Counted from the stretch's first letter, positions 1 to 18,900 are shown. The stretch: 64,000 bases of DNA from Paraescarpia echinospica (GCA_020002185.1 CM034543.1:28104195-28168194), one strand, 5' to 3'. Translations and numbers: made by a program. Notes: generated from the letters alone by a model not told the origin.

Positions 1-1221
1 ATTGATTGTTCAAACTTTAATACGGCAGAAATACCAGGATGAAAGCTGTAACATTAATACATAACTGTGACATCTATATAATAAAACGGTTCGTTCTCTG
101 TTTGTAATTACACCCACATCTCCGTCTGTTTTGCATGTATCGGGCTGACATTTTACATGTGAACTAGCGGGCCCATTGAGATGGTTCGTAGATTTATACA
201 TTTTCGAAATTCGTCCGAGGGGTGGAGAACTTGGGGGCTCAATATTTCAAAAGGCTGTAAGTGGAGTTCCAGCCGAGGAATTTAATGTTTTCTATATCAT
301 CGTAAAGATAGTTATGCCATCTACAAATATGTAGCTGGATGTATGCAGATGTTTGAATAGTTTTAAAGTTATTGACGTTTGGAAATTCCAAGCGTTTAAC
401 ATGCACCACGTCTACCTGTCGCTGGTCACGTCCGGACGCTTACAAGTAGCGCCCTCTTTCGCATTTCATATGTTTCCTACAGATTGAGTGTCAAAAGTTA
501 GATTGGATAACTAAAATTATAAAACAGTTCGTTCTCTGTTTGTTTGTGCATTCACATCTCCAATAGTTTTGCATGTATCGGGCTGAAATTTCAACCCACC
601 ATCCGCCCTCTGCCTGTTGCTGGTTACGTCATTTAGACGGGTGAGCGCGTGGGATTTCTGTCAAAACGTTGTCCTAACAACTAGGCCAGTGACCAGTTAC
701 AATTTATTAATGCGGGTAGGCTGGACAGATTTCGGGATGGATTTAGGGTGTCTGGTACATATGACTGCCTTTTCCCTGCTGGCAACGCCGGGTAACTCAG
801 CTAGTTGGATATAACACATATTCAACTTCAGAACGTGCATTTGATCAGAATAAACGTTATGAACACCGCTAATTAAAAGACCAAATGTCAGGTTGTTTCC
901 CGAGAACAACGCGTAGCATAGAAACAATAACATTTAAATGCGGCATAATGACAAAATGCCATTTACTTCAACAAGATTGTATGTATGTACGCTTATTCAA
1001 CAAGCGTTATGTAGCCACCTTCACCATCAACCCAATAATTATGTTTGTGTAAGGCTTCAGAAGGTAGCTTCATAACCTTGCTTATTTACATTAATCCCTG
1101 GCTTATCCATCCATTTGTTAACAACTTGTATGCTGCTTATCGATATTGAAATTAACCAACTCTTTTGTCTAGATGCACCTGGTTTACTAGGAATTAGGCG
1201 CAAACAAGGTTACGTTATTAC

Positions 1222-1346
1222 AATTATTATTATCATCGTCATCATTATCACTATTATTATTATTATTACTATTATTATTATTATCATTAGTAGTAGTAGT
1301 AGTAGTAGTAGTAGTAGCAGTAGTAGTAGTAGTAGTAGTAGTAATA
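1222..1346. repeat. (ATT)n then (AGT)n trinucleotide microsatellite
   Basis: An irregular ATT/ATC run changes at about 1287 into a near-pure AGT run. Peptides such as poly-Ser or poly-Leu from here are translation artefacts. Confidence 0.95.
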
Positions 1347-2869
1347 TTAGTATTATTAAGAACGGTTGTCGATTACACGAGCTATAGAGAACTACCCCGC
1401 CTTTCTCCATCGACATACTTTCCCACAACGGCCCTCTGGCCAAATGTAGCTATTCGGAGGAACTTGTATATTGTCTCAACGTGACAGCGTGTACACTAGG
1501 TATTTCGTCTGCAGGACTTTGAAGAAAATGACTTTGGTTCCAGACACGTTTGCATTACAAAACATAACATAAAATCAAATGTTGTATCACTGTTTCATGC
1601 CCCACCTTGCACCGTCGTTCATTGGTGTTACTTCTCATGATCTGCTTCCATGTGGCTTCACTCTGTGCATGCATATGTTGATTTCCAGGGTAGTTGATTT
1701 CTCCTCCTTTGAAATCCGCGTGGGTGGGTGTGTGTGCGGCATGTATTTTCGAATACTCGAATGAATTATATTGTATAATAATAAAGAGTTTATGAAGTTG
1801 AATAACAAATGTTATCACCAATCATACAACTATAATGTTTAGAAATAGATTTTCATCTTGTGAGCGATAGTACAAGAATGGCTGTCGTGTGAGGTTGTGA
1901 ACAGTTCAGAGTGACTTATATCATTCCAAAATTGAATATGGTTAATGTTTAACGACTAAACACTTGTGAGTTATTTCTTCACAGTTTGAATTTAGTTAAT
2001 CAAACAGAATATTCGTTTTCGAAAATAGTGTTGAAAATTACCTGTTGAAGAATGAACTTGGGACGTAGGTTAACCGTTAAATTGCGTTGTCTATAAAATA
2101 CGGTAGTTTTCTTGTTTTCCTAATAAACCGCAAACGTTAAAATGTGATTATAGTTGCAAATGGTTAATTTTGTGGTAACTCCTTTAGGTGTACAACACCA
2201 ACAAGTTGCCTTCGGTTTCCCTTTAATGTTCAGTTAAGTGTATTTTCCAAAATGTGGGTTTCGTAAGATTGTGCAAACCTTCCTAGCATTAATTTGTCAT
2301 AAGTATAAACATTGTACGTTTAATTCTGCATAAATGGTCATGGATTGCGTTACCGTAGATATAGTACTCCATAGTGTACAATAGTGTACTGAAGAGAACA
2401 AGATGTAGTAATCATTATTTGACAATCCGGTGACATTACTCCTCTCAATACTGTATAAACGCCAATTGGTCTGGACTATTTGGCAGCAAAAGACTCGGTC
2501 ATAGAGTTCAGGGAACCGTTTCACTCAGACAAGAGTTCATAAGAAAAATCTGTCATTAAAAGATTATCTTGTAAAATGTTAGGAGCGTCATAAAAAAAAT
2601 TGCAAAATGCAACCGCCGTATCTCGGACGACACTATTTCCAGACACACCGACGGAAATGTCCCGGTGGCGCGCCCTGGTGTTGACAGTTTCAGTATAACA
2701 GATCACTGTTATGGAGCAAAATCACTTTTAAAGAGCAACATCGGACTTGTGACATGATAAGACTGTTAGTGACACGGACCCAGGACTGGAAACAATTATA
2801 TTTTATGATATTAAGTAGTACTATTTTGTGAACATGATTCAACTGCAACGACGAACCTTCATAAGTTGG

Positions 2870-2875
2870 TTTATT
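2870..2875 (-). terminator. Candidate poly(A) signal of the NIDO gene
   Basis: AATAAA on the minus strand, about 780 bp past the stop codon and just beyond the TIR element at 2972-3628. Assigned by position only. Confidence 0.25.
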
Positions 2876-2971
2876 TCAGCCGAACTGCAATACACATCTA
2901 TCATTGTTTCCTTAACGAGAACAGTACAGCTAAATGATACCACCCCATGTTTGCACGTCAGCTAACTTACC

Positions 2972-3628
2972 AGGCCCTTAGCCAGGACCTTTTGTCCCGT
3001 TATTATAATTTTTTTTAAACGCAACAGGGTTATTTTTTTCTTCAAATAACGGGCCCGTTGTTTTTTGGATAACGGGACTTATTTTTCAGATACCATGGTC
3101 TTTGTGTTGGACCATAACAAGGTCAGAATAGTGTCTGCGTTGTCATGAAACAGGCCTGGCACTAAGTGTGAAAGCGACTGCTGTATGGGTATGTTGTGAG
3201 CCTCGGGGGGGGGGGGTACAGTTGGAGGTTTACGTAGAGCCCTCAATAGGGGTACAGTTGGAGGTTTTCGTAGAGCCCTCAAGGGGGGTACAGTTGGAGG
3301 TTTACGGAGAGCCCTCAAGAGGGGTACAGTTGGAGGTTTTCGTAGAGCCCTCAAGGGGGGTACAGTTGGAGGTTTTCGGAGAGCCCTCAAGAGGGGTACA
3401 GTTGGAAGTTTTCGTAGAGCCCTCAAAGGGGGTACAGGGAGAGATTTTCGGAGAGCCCTCAAGAGGGGTACCGTTGGAGGTTTCCGTAGAGCTTCAGCCC
3501 CTTGAATATTCTTCACGTTCAGACGCCAGCGACCAATGCGTGTATATCGGGGTTTTTCATGGGCATAACGGGTAAATAAAAATGAGAACCGGTAAATTGA
3601 AATATTTCACAATCCTGGCTAAGGGCCT
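2972..3628. mobile_element. TIR element (MITE-like) with internal minisatellite, copy 1
   Basis: The 16-bp ends AGGCCCTTAGCCAGGA (2972-2987) and TCCTGGCTAAGGGCCT (3613-3628) are perfect inverted repeats. No transposase frame and no obvious target-site duplication. The interior holds a 36-bp minisatellite at 3200-3490. A diverged relative lies at 25187-25650. It ends 26 bp past the NIDO gene stop codon. Confidence 0.75.
3200..3490. repeat. 36-bp minisatellite, about 8 copies
   Basis: Unit approximately GAGCCCTCAAGAGGGGTACAG plus TTGGAGGTTTTCGTA. The length is a multiple of three, so both strands stay open, but these repeat peptides are not supported as proteins. Confidence 0.9.
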
Positions 3629-3654
3629 AATTCTCACTACAATTCGATGTGCAA

Positions 3655-7644
<3,990 letters not shown>

Positions 7645-7837
7645 CGTGATGCCGGCCCAATATTGCCGTCGTCAGCAACTGACAGATGTTATATTTGCAG
7701 TAACCAGGTGTAGTATATCATCATGTTAGCCGACACCTGTGGGTCTGACTCCAGTAGTTCAGTTGACGTCATTATGTAATAGCTATGCTCATCCTTTTAC
7801 TTTTTTGGACGGAAATGTTCCTTACGTTTCTTCTTTC

Positions 7838-8034
7838 TGTGTGTGTGTGTGAGTGCGTGCGTGCGTGGTTGTATGTGTGCGTGTGTGCTTGCTTGCGTGC
7901 GTGCGTTCTTACGTGCTTGTATGCGTGGTTGTATGTGTGCGTGAGTGTGTGTGTGTGTGTGTGTGTGTGCGTGCGTGCGTGCTTACTTGCTTGCGTGCGT
8001 GCCTTCGTACGTGCTTGTGTGCGTGTGTGTATAG
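7838..8034. repeat. GT/GC-rich microsatellite
   Basis: Alternating GTGT and GCGTGCGT tracts upstream of the NIDO gene. Confidence 0.95.
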
Positions 8035-8061
8035 ATCAAAGTTATTTTCTGGAAGAAAGTG

Positions 8062-8190
8062 AGACGCAGTGGTCGAGCGGTCAGAGAGCCGGACTCTCGG
8101 AGGAACCGGGGTTTGAATCCTTGTGATGACCGATCGGTGGTTCAGTACGGGTGTCGAAACTTGGGCAATTTCGTGCCCCCTACGTTGCCT
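8062..8190 (+). mobile_element. tRNA-derived SINE head
   Basis: GACGCAGTGGTCGAGCGG resembles a tRNA A box and GGGGTTTGAATCC a B box. The following block is shortened relative to the copy at 8980. Confidence 0.65.
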
Positions 8191-8569
8191 GTTGTTTTGT
8201 TCCCTATACACATAGCACGATTCTCGCGGCGATACCACATAAAATACATTATCTAGGTTTTTCTATCCAAAGTGTTTTATTGGATAATGACATATTAAAT
8301 TATCCATTAAGCAACACATAAACATTCTTCAGCCCCATCCCAATGTAATATGTATTTCATAAGCACAGAAAAAACGTTCACATGCTTATTAATAACAGGC
8401 GTTTCCGTGGTTTATGTTTGCATAATTATAATAAATATATAATACAAATTATTGTGCATTGTGTGCATCGCGCTTTTTTTTAACTTCGCGATCCATGTAT
8501 TAAAAACCGCTGTTCTACGAGCAGCTTGTGTGCTTAGCATAATTATAGCCATTATTATAACATTCCTCA

Positions 8570-8577
8570 GTGTGTAC

Positions 8578-8610
<33 letters not shown>

Positions 8611-8985
8611 CGTGCGTGCGTGCGTGCGTGTATGTGTGTGTGTGAAAATATTTTAAATATATGTTGAAAATACAGCGACATATGTCCACCATACTCGAAT
8701 TCCAATATGAGAACCCCCTTCCAGCCACACATAAATGCACGTATATGAATACAGGTACACATGTAAGCATGCACAAAAGGTCATGCACACATGCATGGAT
8801 GCATACCTGAATACATGCATACATGCACACATGTACATTTTACCCATGTACACACGCAAACAGATGCACATGCACACACGCACACACGTATGCACGCACG
8901 CTCCTCCACCCACACATACACGGGCGCAAGCACGCACGAACGCACGCGCACGCACATCACACACGCAGACACGCACATGAACGCA
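8570..8985. repeat. GT/GC then CA/CG microsatellites
   Basis: A GT/GC run at 8570-8644 and CA/CG-rich, ACATGCATG-like simple sequence at 8745-8985 flank about 100 bp of ordinary DNA. Confidence 0.9.
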
Positions 8986-9295
8986 GTGGCACGGTGCCTA
9001 GAACTAGAAAACCGGACTCTCAATGAGAGAACCCAGGTTTGAATCCAGTGCTGCCATGTCGTTCCTTAGGCAAGTTCGTATACTCTATTTTGCTCCAATT
9101 CACTGAGCTGTACGAATGAGTACCTGACCATAAACAGTGGTGGATATTTGTGACGAACACTTGTGCATCAATTGCAGCGTCGCTGAAAGCTTTCCAGAAA
9201 AGTCCAGATGGTGTTCGATTGAATAGGTCTGCCGTATACTATATAATAACTTTACTTTACACATACCATTGCATTGTAGTTGCAGAACATACATA
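8980..9295 (+). mobile_element. tRNA-derived SINE, near complete
   Basis: Head ACGCAGTGGC, B box AGGTTTGAATCC, then a conserved body (CAGTGCTGCC, TTCACTGAGCTG, GAATGAGTACCTG, CAGTGGTGGATAT) and a tail (AATTGCAGCGTCGCTGAA) matching the copies in the 1.7-kb array. This is the best single copy for building a consensus. Confidence 0.8.
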
Positions 9296-9299
9296 ATAT

Positions 9300-9980
9300 T
9301 ATATATAGATGTAAGTATTGTATTACTATTTCAATAAGCGAAATTAGCGGATAATCTTTCCATAAAATGTTATCCGCTAGAGGGCCCTACGTGAGCTATA
9401 ATAAGAATAAGAATATTCTAGATAATCCACGAAGTGAACACTTTTGTGTTAAAGAAGCCAACCATTTATATAATCTCTATATGTTATTTATTACGGTAGG
9501 GTGGTTGTTCGACGTCCTATTTTCGATTGTTGCATTAAACACGTGTATTTTACGTAAAGTGTGATATAGGTTTGATCACAAATGTTGGCTTTAGTTGCAC
9601 GTTTCCAAATCAGCTAATCATAGGATTCCAAATGTACGTAAACTCGTGCGGACGCGGCCTGCGGAATGGGGAATATCTCTGAGTGACGTCACGTTCCTAT
9701 CCGATTCCTATGTGGATACGATTTGAATCGCTACATAGAGCAATTCAATTTGCCGCATCCTTGTCCGCATGATAACTCATCATTCTATGTATTTACGGAA
9801 CGTTTTCTAATAATTTCCACTAGGCACGATATTAATTGTTTTGAGTGCCAGCCGCGGCCGCATGCCGTTTCCGTACATATGGAATCCTAGCTTTAGTGTG
9901 TACCATAGCACATAACTGGAGTTTTCGCGGTCAGAGTTTCGGGTTTGGAAGAACCAATGGCTTTACTACATTTGTCAGTG
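9300..9980. other. Intergenic stretch, nothing recognised
   Basis: No repeat, exon or RNA gene could be supported before the satellite begins. Confidence 0.5.
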
Positions 9981-9983
9981 ACG

Positions 9984-12900
9984 CACAACACACAGTCTCT
10001 TGGCTGGATCACTTTACATGTTCACACAACATATAGTCTCTTGATTGGGTCATGTTAAATGTCCACGCAATATACAGTCTCTTGGCTGGATCACTTTACA
10101 TGTTCACACAACATATAGTCTCTTGATTGGGTCATGTTAAATGTCCACGCAATATACAGTCTCTTGGCTGGATCACTTTACATGTTCACACAACATATAG
10201 TCTCTTGATTGGGTCATGTTAAATTTCCACGCAATATACAGTCTCTTGGCTGGATCACTTTACATGTTCACACAACATATAGTCTCTTGATTGGGTCATG
10301 TTAAATGTTCACGCAATATACAGTCTTTTGGTTTGGTCACTTTACATGTTCACACAATATATAGTCTCTTGATTGGATCACTTTGCAAGTTCACACAACA
10401 CACAGCTCTTGGTTGGATCACTTTACATGTTCACACAACGTATAGTCTCTTGATTGGGTCATGTTACATGTCCACGCAATATACAGTCTCTTGGTTTGGT
10501 CACTTTACATGTTCACACAATATATAGTCTCTTGATTGGATCACTTTGCAAATTCACTCAACATACAGTTTCTAGGTTGGATCACTTTACGTGTTCATAC
10601 AAGATACAATATCTTGGTTGAATCACTTTACATGTTCGCATAACATATTGACTTTTGATTGGATCACTTAAATGTTCAAACAACATACAGTCTCTTGGTT
10701 GAATCACTTTACATGCTCATACAATATACAGTCTCTTGATTGGGTCATGTTACATGTTCAGACAATATACAGTTTCTTGTTTGGATCACTTTACATATTC
10801 CCACAAGATACAGTTTCTAGGTTGGATCAATTTAGGTGTTCCCACAACGTACAGTCTCTTGGTTGGATCACTTTGCATGTTCACACAACATACAGTGTCT
10901 TGGCTGGATCACTTTACATGTTCACACAACGCACAGTCTCTGGATTGGGTCATGTTACATGTCCACGCAATATACAGTCTCTTCGTTTGGTCATTTTACA
11001 TGTTCACACAATATATAGTCTCTTGATTGGATCACTTTGCAAGTTCACACAACGTATAGTCTCTTGATTGGGTCATGTTACATGTCCACGCAATATACAG
11101 TCTCTTGGTTTGGTCACTTTACATGTTCACACAATATATAGTCTCTTGATTGGATCACTTTGCAAGTTCACACAACACACAGCTCTTGGTTGGATCACTT
11201 TACAAGTTCACACAACATATAGTCTCTTGATTGGGTCATGTTAAATGTTCACGCAATATACAGTCTTTTGGTTTGGTCACTTTACATGTTCACACAATAT
11301 ATAGTCTCTTGATTGGATCACTTTGCAAGTTCTCACAACACACAGCTCTTGGTTGGATCACTTTACATGTTCACACAACGTATAGTCTCTTGATTGGGTC
11401 ATGTTACATGTCCACGCAATATACAGTCTCTTGGTTTGGTCACTTTACATGTTCACACAATATATAGTCTCTTGATTGGATCACTTTGCAAATTCAATCA
11501 ACATACAGTTTCTAGGTTGGATCACTTTACGTGTTCATACAAGATACAATATATTGGTTGAATCACTTTACATGTTCGCACAACATATTGACTTTTGATT
11601 GGATCACTTAAATGTTCAAACAACTACAGTCTCTTGGTTGAATCACTTTACATGCTCATACAATATACAGTCTCTTGATTGGGTCATGTTACATGTTCAG
11701 ACAATATACAGTTTCTTGTTTGGATCACTTTACATATTCCCACAAGATACAGTTTCTAGGTAGGATCAGTTTAGGTGTTCCCATAACGTACAGTCTCTTG
11801 GTTGGATTACTTTGCAAGTTCACACAACATACAGTGTCTCGGCTGGATCACTTTACATGTTCACACAACGTATAGTCTCTTGATTGGGTCATGTTACATG
11901 TCCACGCAATATACAGTCTCTTAGTTTGGTCACTTTACATGTTCACACAATATATAGTCTCTTGATTGGATCACTTTGCAAGTTCACACAACACACAGCT
12001 CTTGGTTGGATCACTTTACATGTTCACACAACGTATAGTCTCTTGATTGGGTAATGTTACATGTCCACGCAATATACAGTCTCTTGGTTTGGTCACTTTA
12101 CATGTTCACACAATATATGGTCTCTTGATTGAATCACTTTGCATGTTCACACAACGTATAGTCTCTTGATTGTGTCATGTTACATGTCCACGCAATATAC
12201 AGTCTCTTGGTTTGGTCACTTTACATGTTCACACAATTTATAGTCTCTTGATTAGATCACTTTGCAAGTTCACACAACACAGCTCTTGGCTAGATCACTT
12301 TACATTTTCACACAACGTATAGTCTCTTGATTGATTCATGTTACATGTTCACACAATATATAGTCTCTTGGTTTGGTCACTTTACATGTTCACACAATAT
12401 ATAGTCTCTTGGTTGGATCACTTTGCAAGTTCACACAACATACAGTGTCTCGGCTGGATCACTTTACATGTTCAGACAACGTATAGTCTCTTGATTGGGT
12501 CATGTTACATGTCCACGCAATATACAGTCTCTTGGTTTGGTCACTTTACATGTTCACACAATATATAGTCTCTTGATTGGATCACTTTGCAAGTTCACAC
12601 AACACACAGCTCTTGGTTGGATCACTTTACATGTTCACACAACGTATAGTCTCTTGATTGGGTAATGTTACATGTCCACGCAATATACAGTCTCTTGGTT
12701 TGGTCACTTTACATGTTCACACAATATATAGTCTCTTGATTGGATCACTTTGCAAGTTCACACAACACACAGCTCTTGGTTGGATCACTTTACATGTTCA
12801 CACAACGTATAGTCTCTTGATTGGGTCATGTTACATGTCCACGCAATATACAGTCTCTTGGTTTACATGTTACACACAATATACATGGTTCACACAATAT

Positions 12901-15900
12901 ATAGTCTCTTGATTGGATCACTTTGCAAGTTCACACAACACACAGCTCTTGGTTGGATCACTTTACATGTTCACACAACGTATAATCTCTTGATTGTGTC
13001 ATGTTACATGTCCACGCAATATACAGTCTCTTGGTTTGGTCACTTTACATGTTCACACAATATATAGTCTCTTGATTGGATCACTTTGCAAGTTCACACA
13101 ACACACAGCTCTTGGTTGGATCACTTTACATGTTCACACAACGTATAGTCTCTTGATTGGGTCATGATACATGTCCACGCAATATACAGTCTCTTGGTTT
13201 GGTCACTTTACATGTTCACACAATATATAGTGTCTTGATTGGATCACTTTGCAAGTTCACACAACACACAGCTCTTGGCTGGATCACTTTACATGTTCGC
13301 ACAACGTATAGTCTCTTGATTGAGTCATGTTACATGTTCACACAATATATAGTCTCTTGATTGGATCATTTTGCAAGTTCACACAACAAACAGCTCTTGG
13401 TTGGATCACTTTACATGTTCATACAACGTATAGTCTCTTGATTGGGTCATGTTACATGTCCACGCAATATACAGTCTCTTGGTTTGGTCACTTTACATGT
13501 TCACACAATATAGAGTCTCTTGGTTTGATCACTTTACATGTTCACACAACGTATAGTCTCTTGATTGGGTCATGTTACATGTCCACGCAATATACAGTCT
13601 CTTGGTTTGGTCACTTTACATGTTCACACAATATATAGTCTCTTGGTTGGATCACTTTGCAAGTTCACACAACACACAGCTCTTGGCTGGATCACTTTAC
13701 ATGTTCACACAACGTATAGTCTCTTGATTGGGTAATGTTACATGTCCACGCAATATACAGTCTCTTGGTTTGGTCACTTTACATGTTTACACAATATATA
13801 GTCTCTTGATTGGATCACTTTGCAAGTTCACACAACACACAGCTCTTGGTTGGATCACTTTACATGTTCACACAACGTATAGTCTCTTGATTGGGTCATG
13901 TTACATGTCCACGCAATATACAGTCTCTTGGTTTGGTCACTTTACATGTTCACACAATATATAGTGTCTTGATTGGATCACTTTGCAAGTTCACACAACA
14001 CACAGCTCTTGGCTGGATCACTTTACATGTTCACACAACGTATAGTCTCTAGATTGAGTCATGTTACATGTTCACACAATATATAGTCTCTTGATTGGAT
14101 CACTTTGCAAGATCACACAACACACAGCTCTTGGTTGGATCACTTTACATGTTCACACAACGTATAGACTCTTGATTGGGTCATGCTCTTGATTGGGTTC
14201 ACACAAAACATGTTGGATCATGTCACAACGTATAGTCTCTTGATTGGGTAATGTTACATGTCCACGCAATATACAGTCTCTTGGTTTGGTCACTTTACAT
14301 GTTCACACAATATATAGTCTCTTGATTGGATCACTTTGCAAGTTCACACAACACACAGCTCTTGGCTGGATCACTTTACATGTTCACACAACGTATAGTC
14401 TCTTGATTGGGTCATGTTACATGTCCACGCAATATACAGTCTCTTGGTTTGGTCACTTTACATGTTCACACAATATATAGTCTCTTGATTGGATCACTTT
14501 GCAAGTTCACACAACACACAGCTCTTGGTTGGATCACTTTACATGTTCACACAACGTATAGTCTCTTGATTGGGTCATGTTACATGTCCACGCAATATAA
14601 AGTCTCTTGGTTTGGTCACTTTACATGTTCACACAATATATAGTGTCTTGATTGGATCACTTTGCAAGTTCACACAACACACAGCTCTTGGCTGGATCAC
14701 TTTACTGTTCACACAACGTATAGTCTCTTGATTGAGTCATGTTACATGTTCACACAATATATAGTCTCTTGATTGGATCACTTTGCAAGTTCACACAACA
14801 CACAGCTCTTGGTTGGATCACTTTACATGTTCACACAACGTATAGTCTCTTGATTGGGTCATGTTACATGTCCACGCAATATACAGTCCCTTGGTTTGGC
14901 CACTTTACATGTTCATATATAGTCTCTTGGTTGGATTACTTTGCAAGTTCACACAACATACAGTGTCTCGGCTGGATCACTTTACATGTTCACACAACGT
15001 ATAGTCTCTTGATTGGGTCATGTTACATGTCCACGCAATATACAGTCTCTTAGTTTGGTCACTTTACATGTTCACACAATATATAGTCTCTTGATTGGAT
15101 CACTTTGCAAGTTCACACAACACACAGCTCTTGGTTGGATCACTTTACATGTTCACACAACGTATAGTCTCTTGATTGGGTAATGTTACATATCCACGCA
15201 ATATACAGTCTCTTGGTTTGGTCATTTTACATGTTCACACAATATATAGTCTCTTGATTGGATCACTTTGCAAGTTCACACAACACACAGCTCTTGGTTG
15301 GATCACTTTACATGTTCACACAACGTATAATCTCTTGATTGGGTCATGTTACATGTCCACGCAATATACAGTCTCTTGGTTTGGTCACTTTACATGATTA
15401 CACAATATTATAGTCTCTTGATTGGATCACTTTGCAAGTTCACACGACACACAGCTCTTGGTTGGATCACTTTACATGTTCACACAACGTATAGTCTCTT
15501 GATTGGGTCATGTTACATGTCCACGCAATATACAGTCTCTTGTTTTGGTCACTTTACATGTTCACACAATATATAGTGTCTTGATTGGATCACTTTGCAA
15601 GTTCACACAACACACAGCTCTTGGCTGGATCACTTTACATGTTCACACAACGTATAGTCTCTTGATTGAGTCATGTTACATGTTCACACAATATATAGTC
15701 TCTTGATTGGATCACTTTGCAAGTTCACACAACACACAGCTCTTGGTTGGATCACTTTACATGTTCACACAACGTATAGTCTCTTGATTGGGTCATGTTA
15801 CATGTCCACGCAATATACAGTCTCTTGGTTTGGTCACTTTACATGTTCACACAATATATAGTCTCTTGATTGGATCACTTTGCAAGTTCACACAACACAC

Positions 15901-18900
15901 AGCTCTTGGTTGGATCACTTTACATGTTCACACAACGTATAGTCTCTTGATTGGGTCATGTTACATGTCCACGCAATATACAGTCTCTTGGTTTGGTCAC
16001 TTTACATGTTCACACAATATATAGTGTCTTGATTGGATCACTTTGCAAGTTCACACAACACACAGCTCTTGGCTGGATCACTTTACCTGTTCACACAACG
16101 TATAGTCTCTTGATTGAGTCATGTTACATGTTCACACAATATATAGTCTCTTGATTGGATCACTTTGCAAGTTCACACAACACACAGCTCTTGGTTGGAT
16201 CACTTTACATGTTCACACAACGTATAGTCTCTTGATTGGTTAATGTTACATGTCCACGCAATATACAGTCTCTTGGTTTGGTCACTTTACATGTTCACAC
16301 AATATATAGTCTCTTGATTGGATCACTTTGCAAGTTCACACAACACACAGCTCTTGGTTGGATCACTTTACATGTTCACACAACGTATAGTCTCTTGATT
16401 GGGTCATGTTACATGTCCACGCAATATACAGTCTCTTGGTTTGGTCACTTTACATGTTCACACAATATATAGTCTCTTGATTGGATCACTTTGCATGTTC
16501 ACACAACGTATAGTCTCTTGATTGTGTCATGTTACATGTCCACGCAATATACAGTCTCTTGGTTTGGTCACTTTACATGTTCACACAATATATAGTCTCT
16601 TGATTGAGTCATGTTACATGTTCACACAATATATAGTCTCTTGGTTTGGTCACTTTACATGTTCACACAATATATAGGCTCTTGATTGGATCACTTTGCA
16701 AGTTCACACAACACACAGCTCTTGGCTGGATCACTTTACATGTTCACACAACGTATAGTCTCTTATACAGTCTCTTGGATTGGTCACTTTACATGTTCAC
16801 ACAATATATAGTCTCTTGATTGGATCACTTTGCAAGTTCACACAACACACAGCTCTTGGTTGGATCACTTTACATGTTCACACAACGTATAGTCTCTTGA
16901 TTGGGTCATGTTACATGTCCACGCAATATAAAGTCTCTTGGTTTGGTCACTTTACATGTTCACACAATATATAGTGTCTTGATTGGATCACTTTGCAAGT
17001 TCACACAACACACAGCTCTTGGCTGGATCACTTTACATGTTCACACAACGTATAGTCTCTTGATTGAGTCATGTTACATGTTCACACAATATATAGTCTC
17101 TTGATTGGATCACTTTGCAAGTTCACACAACACACAGCTCTTGGTTGGATCACTTTACATGTTCACACAACGTATAGTCTCTTGATTGGGTAATGTTACA
17201 TGTCCACGCAATATACAGTCTCTTGGTTTGGTCACTTTACATGTTCACACAATATATAGTCTCTTGATTGGATCACTTTGCAAGTTCACACAACACACAG
17301 CTCTTGGCTGGATCACTTTACATGTTCACACAACGTATAGTCTCTTGATTGGGTAATGTTACATGTCCACGCAATATACAGTCTCTTGGTTTGGTCACTT
17401 TACATGTTCACACAATATATAGTCTCTTGATTGGATCACTTTGCAAGTTCACACAACACACAGCTCTTGGTTGGATCACTTTACATGTTCACACAACGTA
17501 TAGTCTCTTGATTGGGTCATGTTACATGTCCACGCAATATACAGTCTCTTGGTTTGGTCACTTTACATGTTCACACAATATATAGTGTCTTGATTGGATC
17601 ACTTTGCAAGTTCACACAACACACAGCTCTTGGCTGGATCACTTTACATGTTCACACAACGTATAGTCTCTTGATTGAGTCATGTTACATGTTCACACAA
17701 TATATAGTCTCTTGATTGGATCATTTTGCAAGTTCACACAACAAACAGCTCTTGGTTGGATCACTTTACATGTTCATACAACGTATAGTCTCTTGATTGG
17801 GTCATGTTACATGTCCACGCAATATACAGTCTCTTGGTTTGGTCACTTTACATGTTCACACAATATAGAGTCTCTTGGTTTGATCACTTTACATGTTCAC
17901 ACAACGTATAGTCTCTTGATTGGGTCATGTTACATGTCCACGCAATATACAGTCTCTTGGTTTGGTCACTTTACATGTTCACACAATATATAGTCTCTTG
18001 ATTGGATCACTTTGCAAGTTCACACAACACACAGCTCTTGGCTGGATCACTTTACATGTTCACACAACGTATAGTCTCTTGATTGGGTAATGTTACATGT
18101 CCACGCAATATACAGTCTCTTGGTTTGGTCACTTTACATGTTCACACAATATATAGTCTCTTTCACATGTTCACACAACGTATAGTCTCTTGATTGGGTC
18201 ATGTTACATGTCCACGCAATATACAGTCTCTTGGTTTGGTCACTTTACATGTTCACACAATATATAGTGTCTTGATTGGATCACTTTGCAAGTTCACACA
18301 ACACACAGCTCTTGGCTGGATCACTTTACCTGTTCACACAACGTATAGTCTCTTGATTGAGTCATGTTACATGTTCACACAATATATAGTCTCTTGGTTT
18401 GGTCACTTTACATGTTCACACAATATATAGGCTCTTGATTGGATCACTTTGCAAGTTCACACAACACACAGCTCTTGGCTGGATCACTTTACATGTTCAC
18501 ACAACGTATCGTCTCTTGATTGGGTAATGTTACATGTCCACGCAATATACAGTCTCTTGGTTTGGTCACTTTACATGTTCACACAATATATAGTCTCTTG
18601 ATTGGATCACTTTGCAAGTTCACACAACACACAGCTCTTGGTTGGATCACTTTACATGTTCACACAACGTATAGTCTCTTGATTGTGTCATGTTACATGT
18701 CCACGCAATATACAGTCTCTTGGTTTGGTCACTTTACATGTTCACACAATATATAGTCTCTTGATTGGATCACTTTGCATGTTCACACAACGTATAGTCT
18801 CTTGATTGTGTCATGTTACATGTCCACGCAATATACAGTCTCTTGGTTTGGTCACTTTACATGTTCACACAAAGTATAGTCTCTTGATTGAGTCATGTTA

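Larger units (their letters stand above)
1..2960. other. No gene recognised; diverged internal repeat
   Basis: No exon could be supported. Bases about 84-165 and 520-640 share a motif block (GTTCGTTCTCTGTTTGT, then TTTTGCATGTATCGGGCTGA), and 413-470 resembles 600-640, so the left edge holds two diverged copies of an unidentified repeat. The only other structure is the microsatellite at 1222-1346. Confidence 0.5.

Noticed and set aside
8062..9060. tRNA genes at GGTTTGAATCC / GGTTCGAATCC boxes (also in the 53-60 kb array)
   Set aside because: The heads lack a foldable acceptor stem and are followed each time by the same non-tRNA body, so they are SINE heads.
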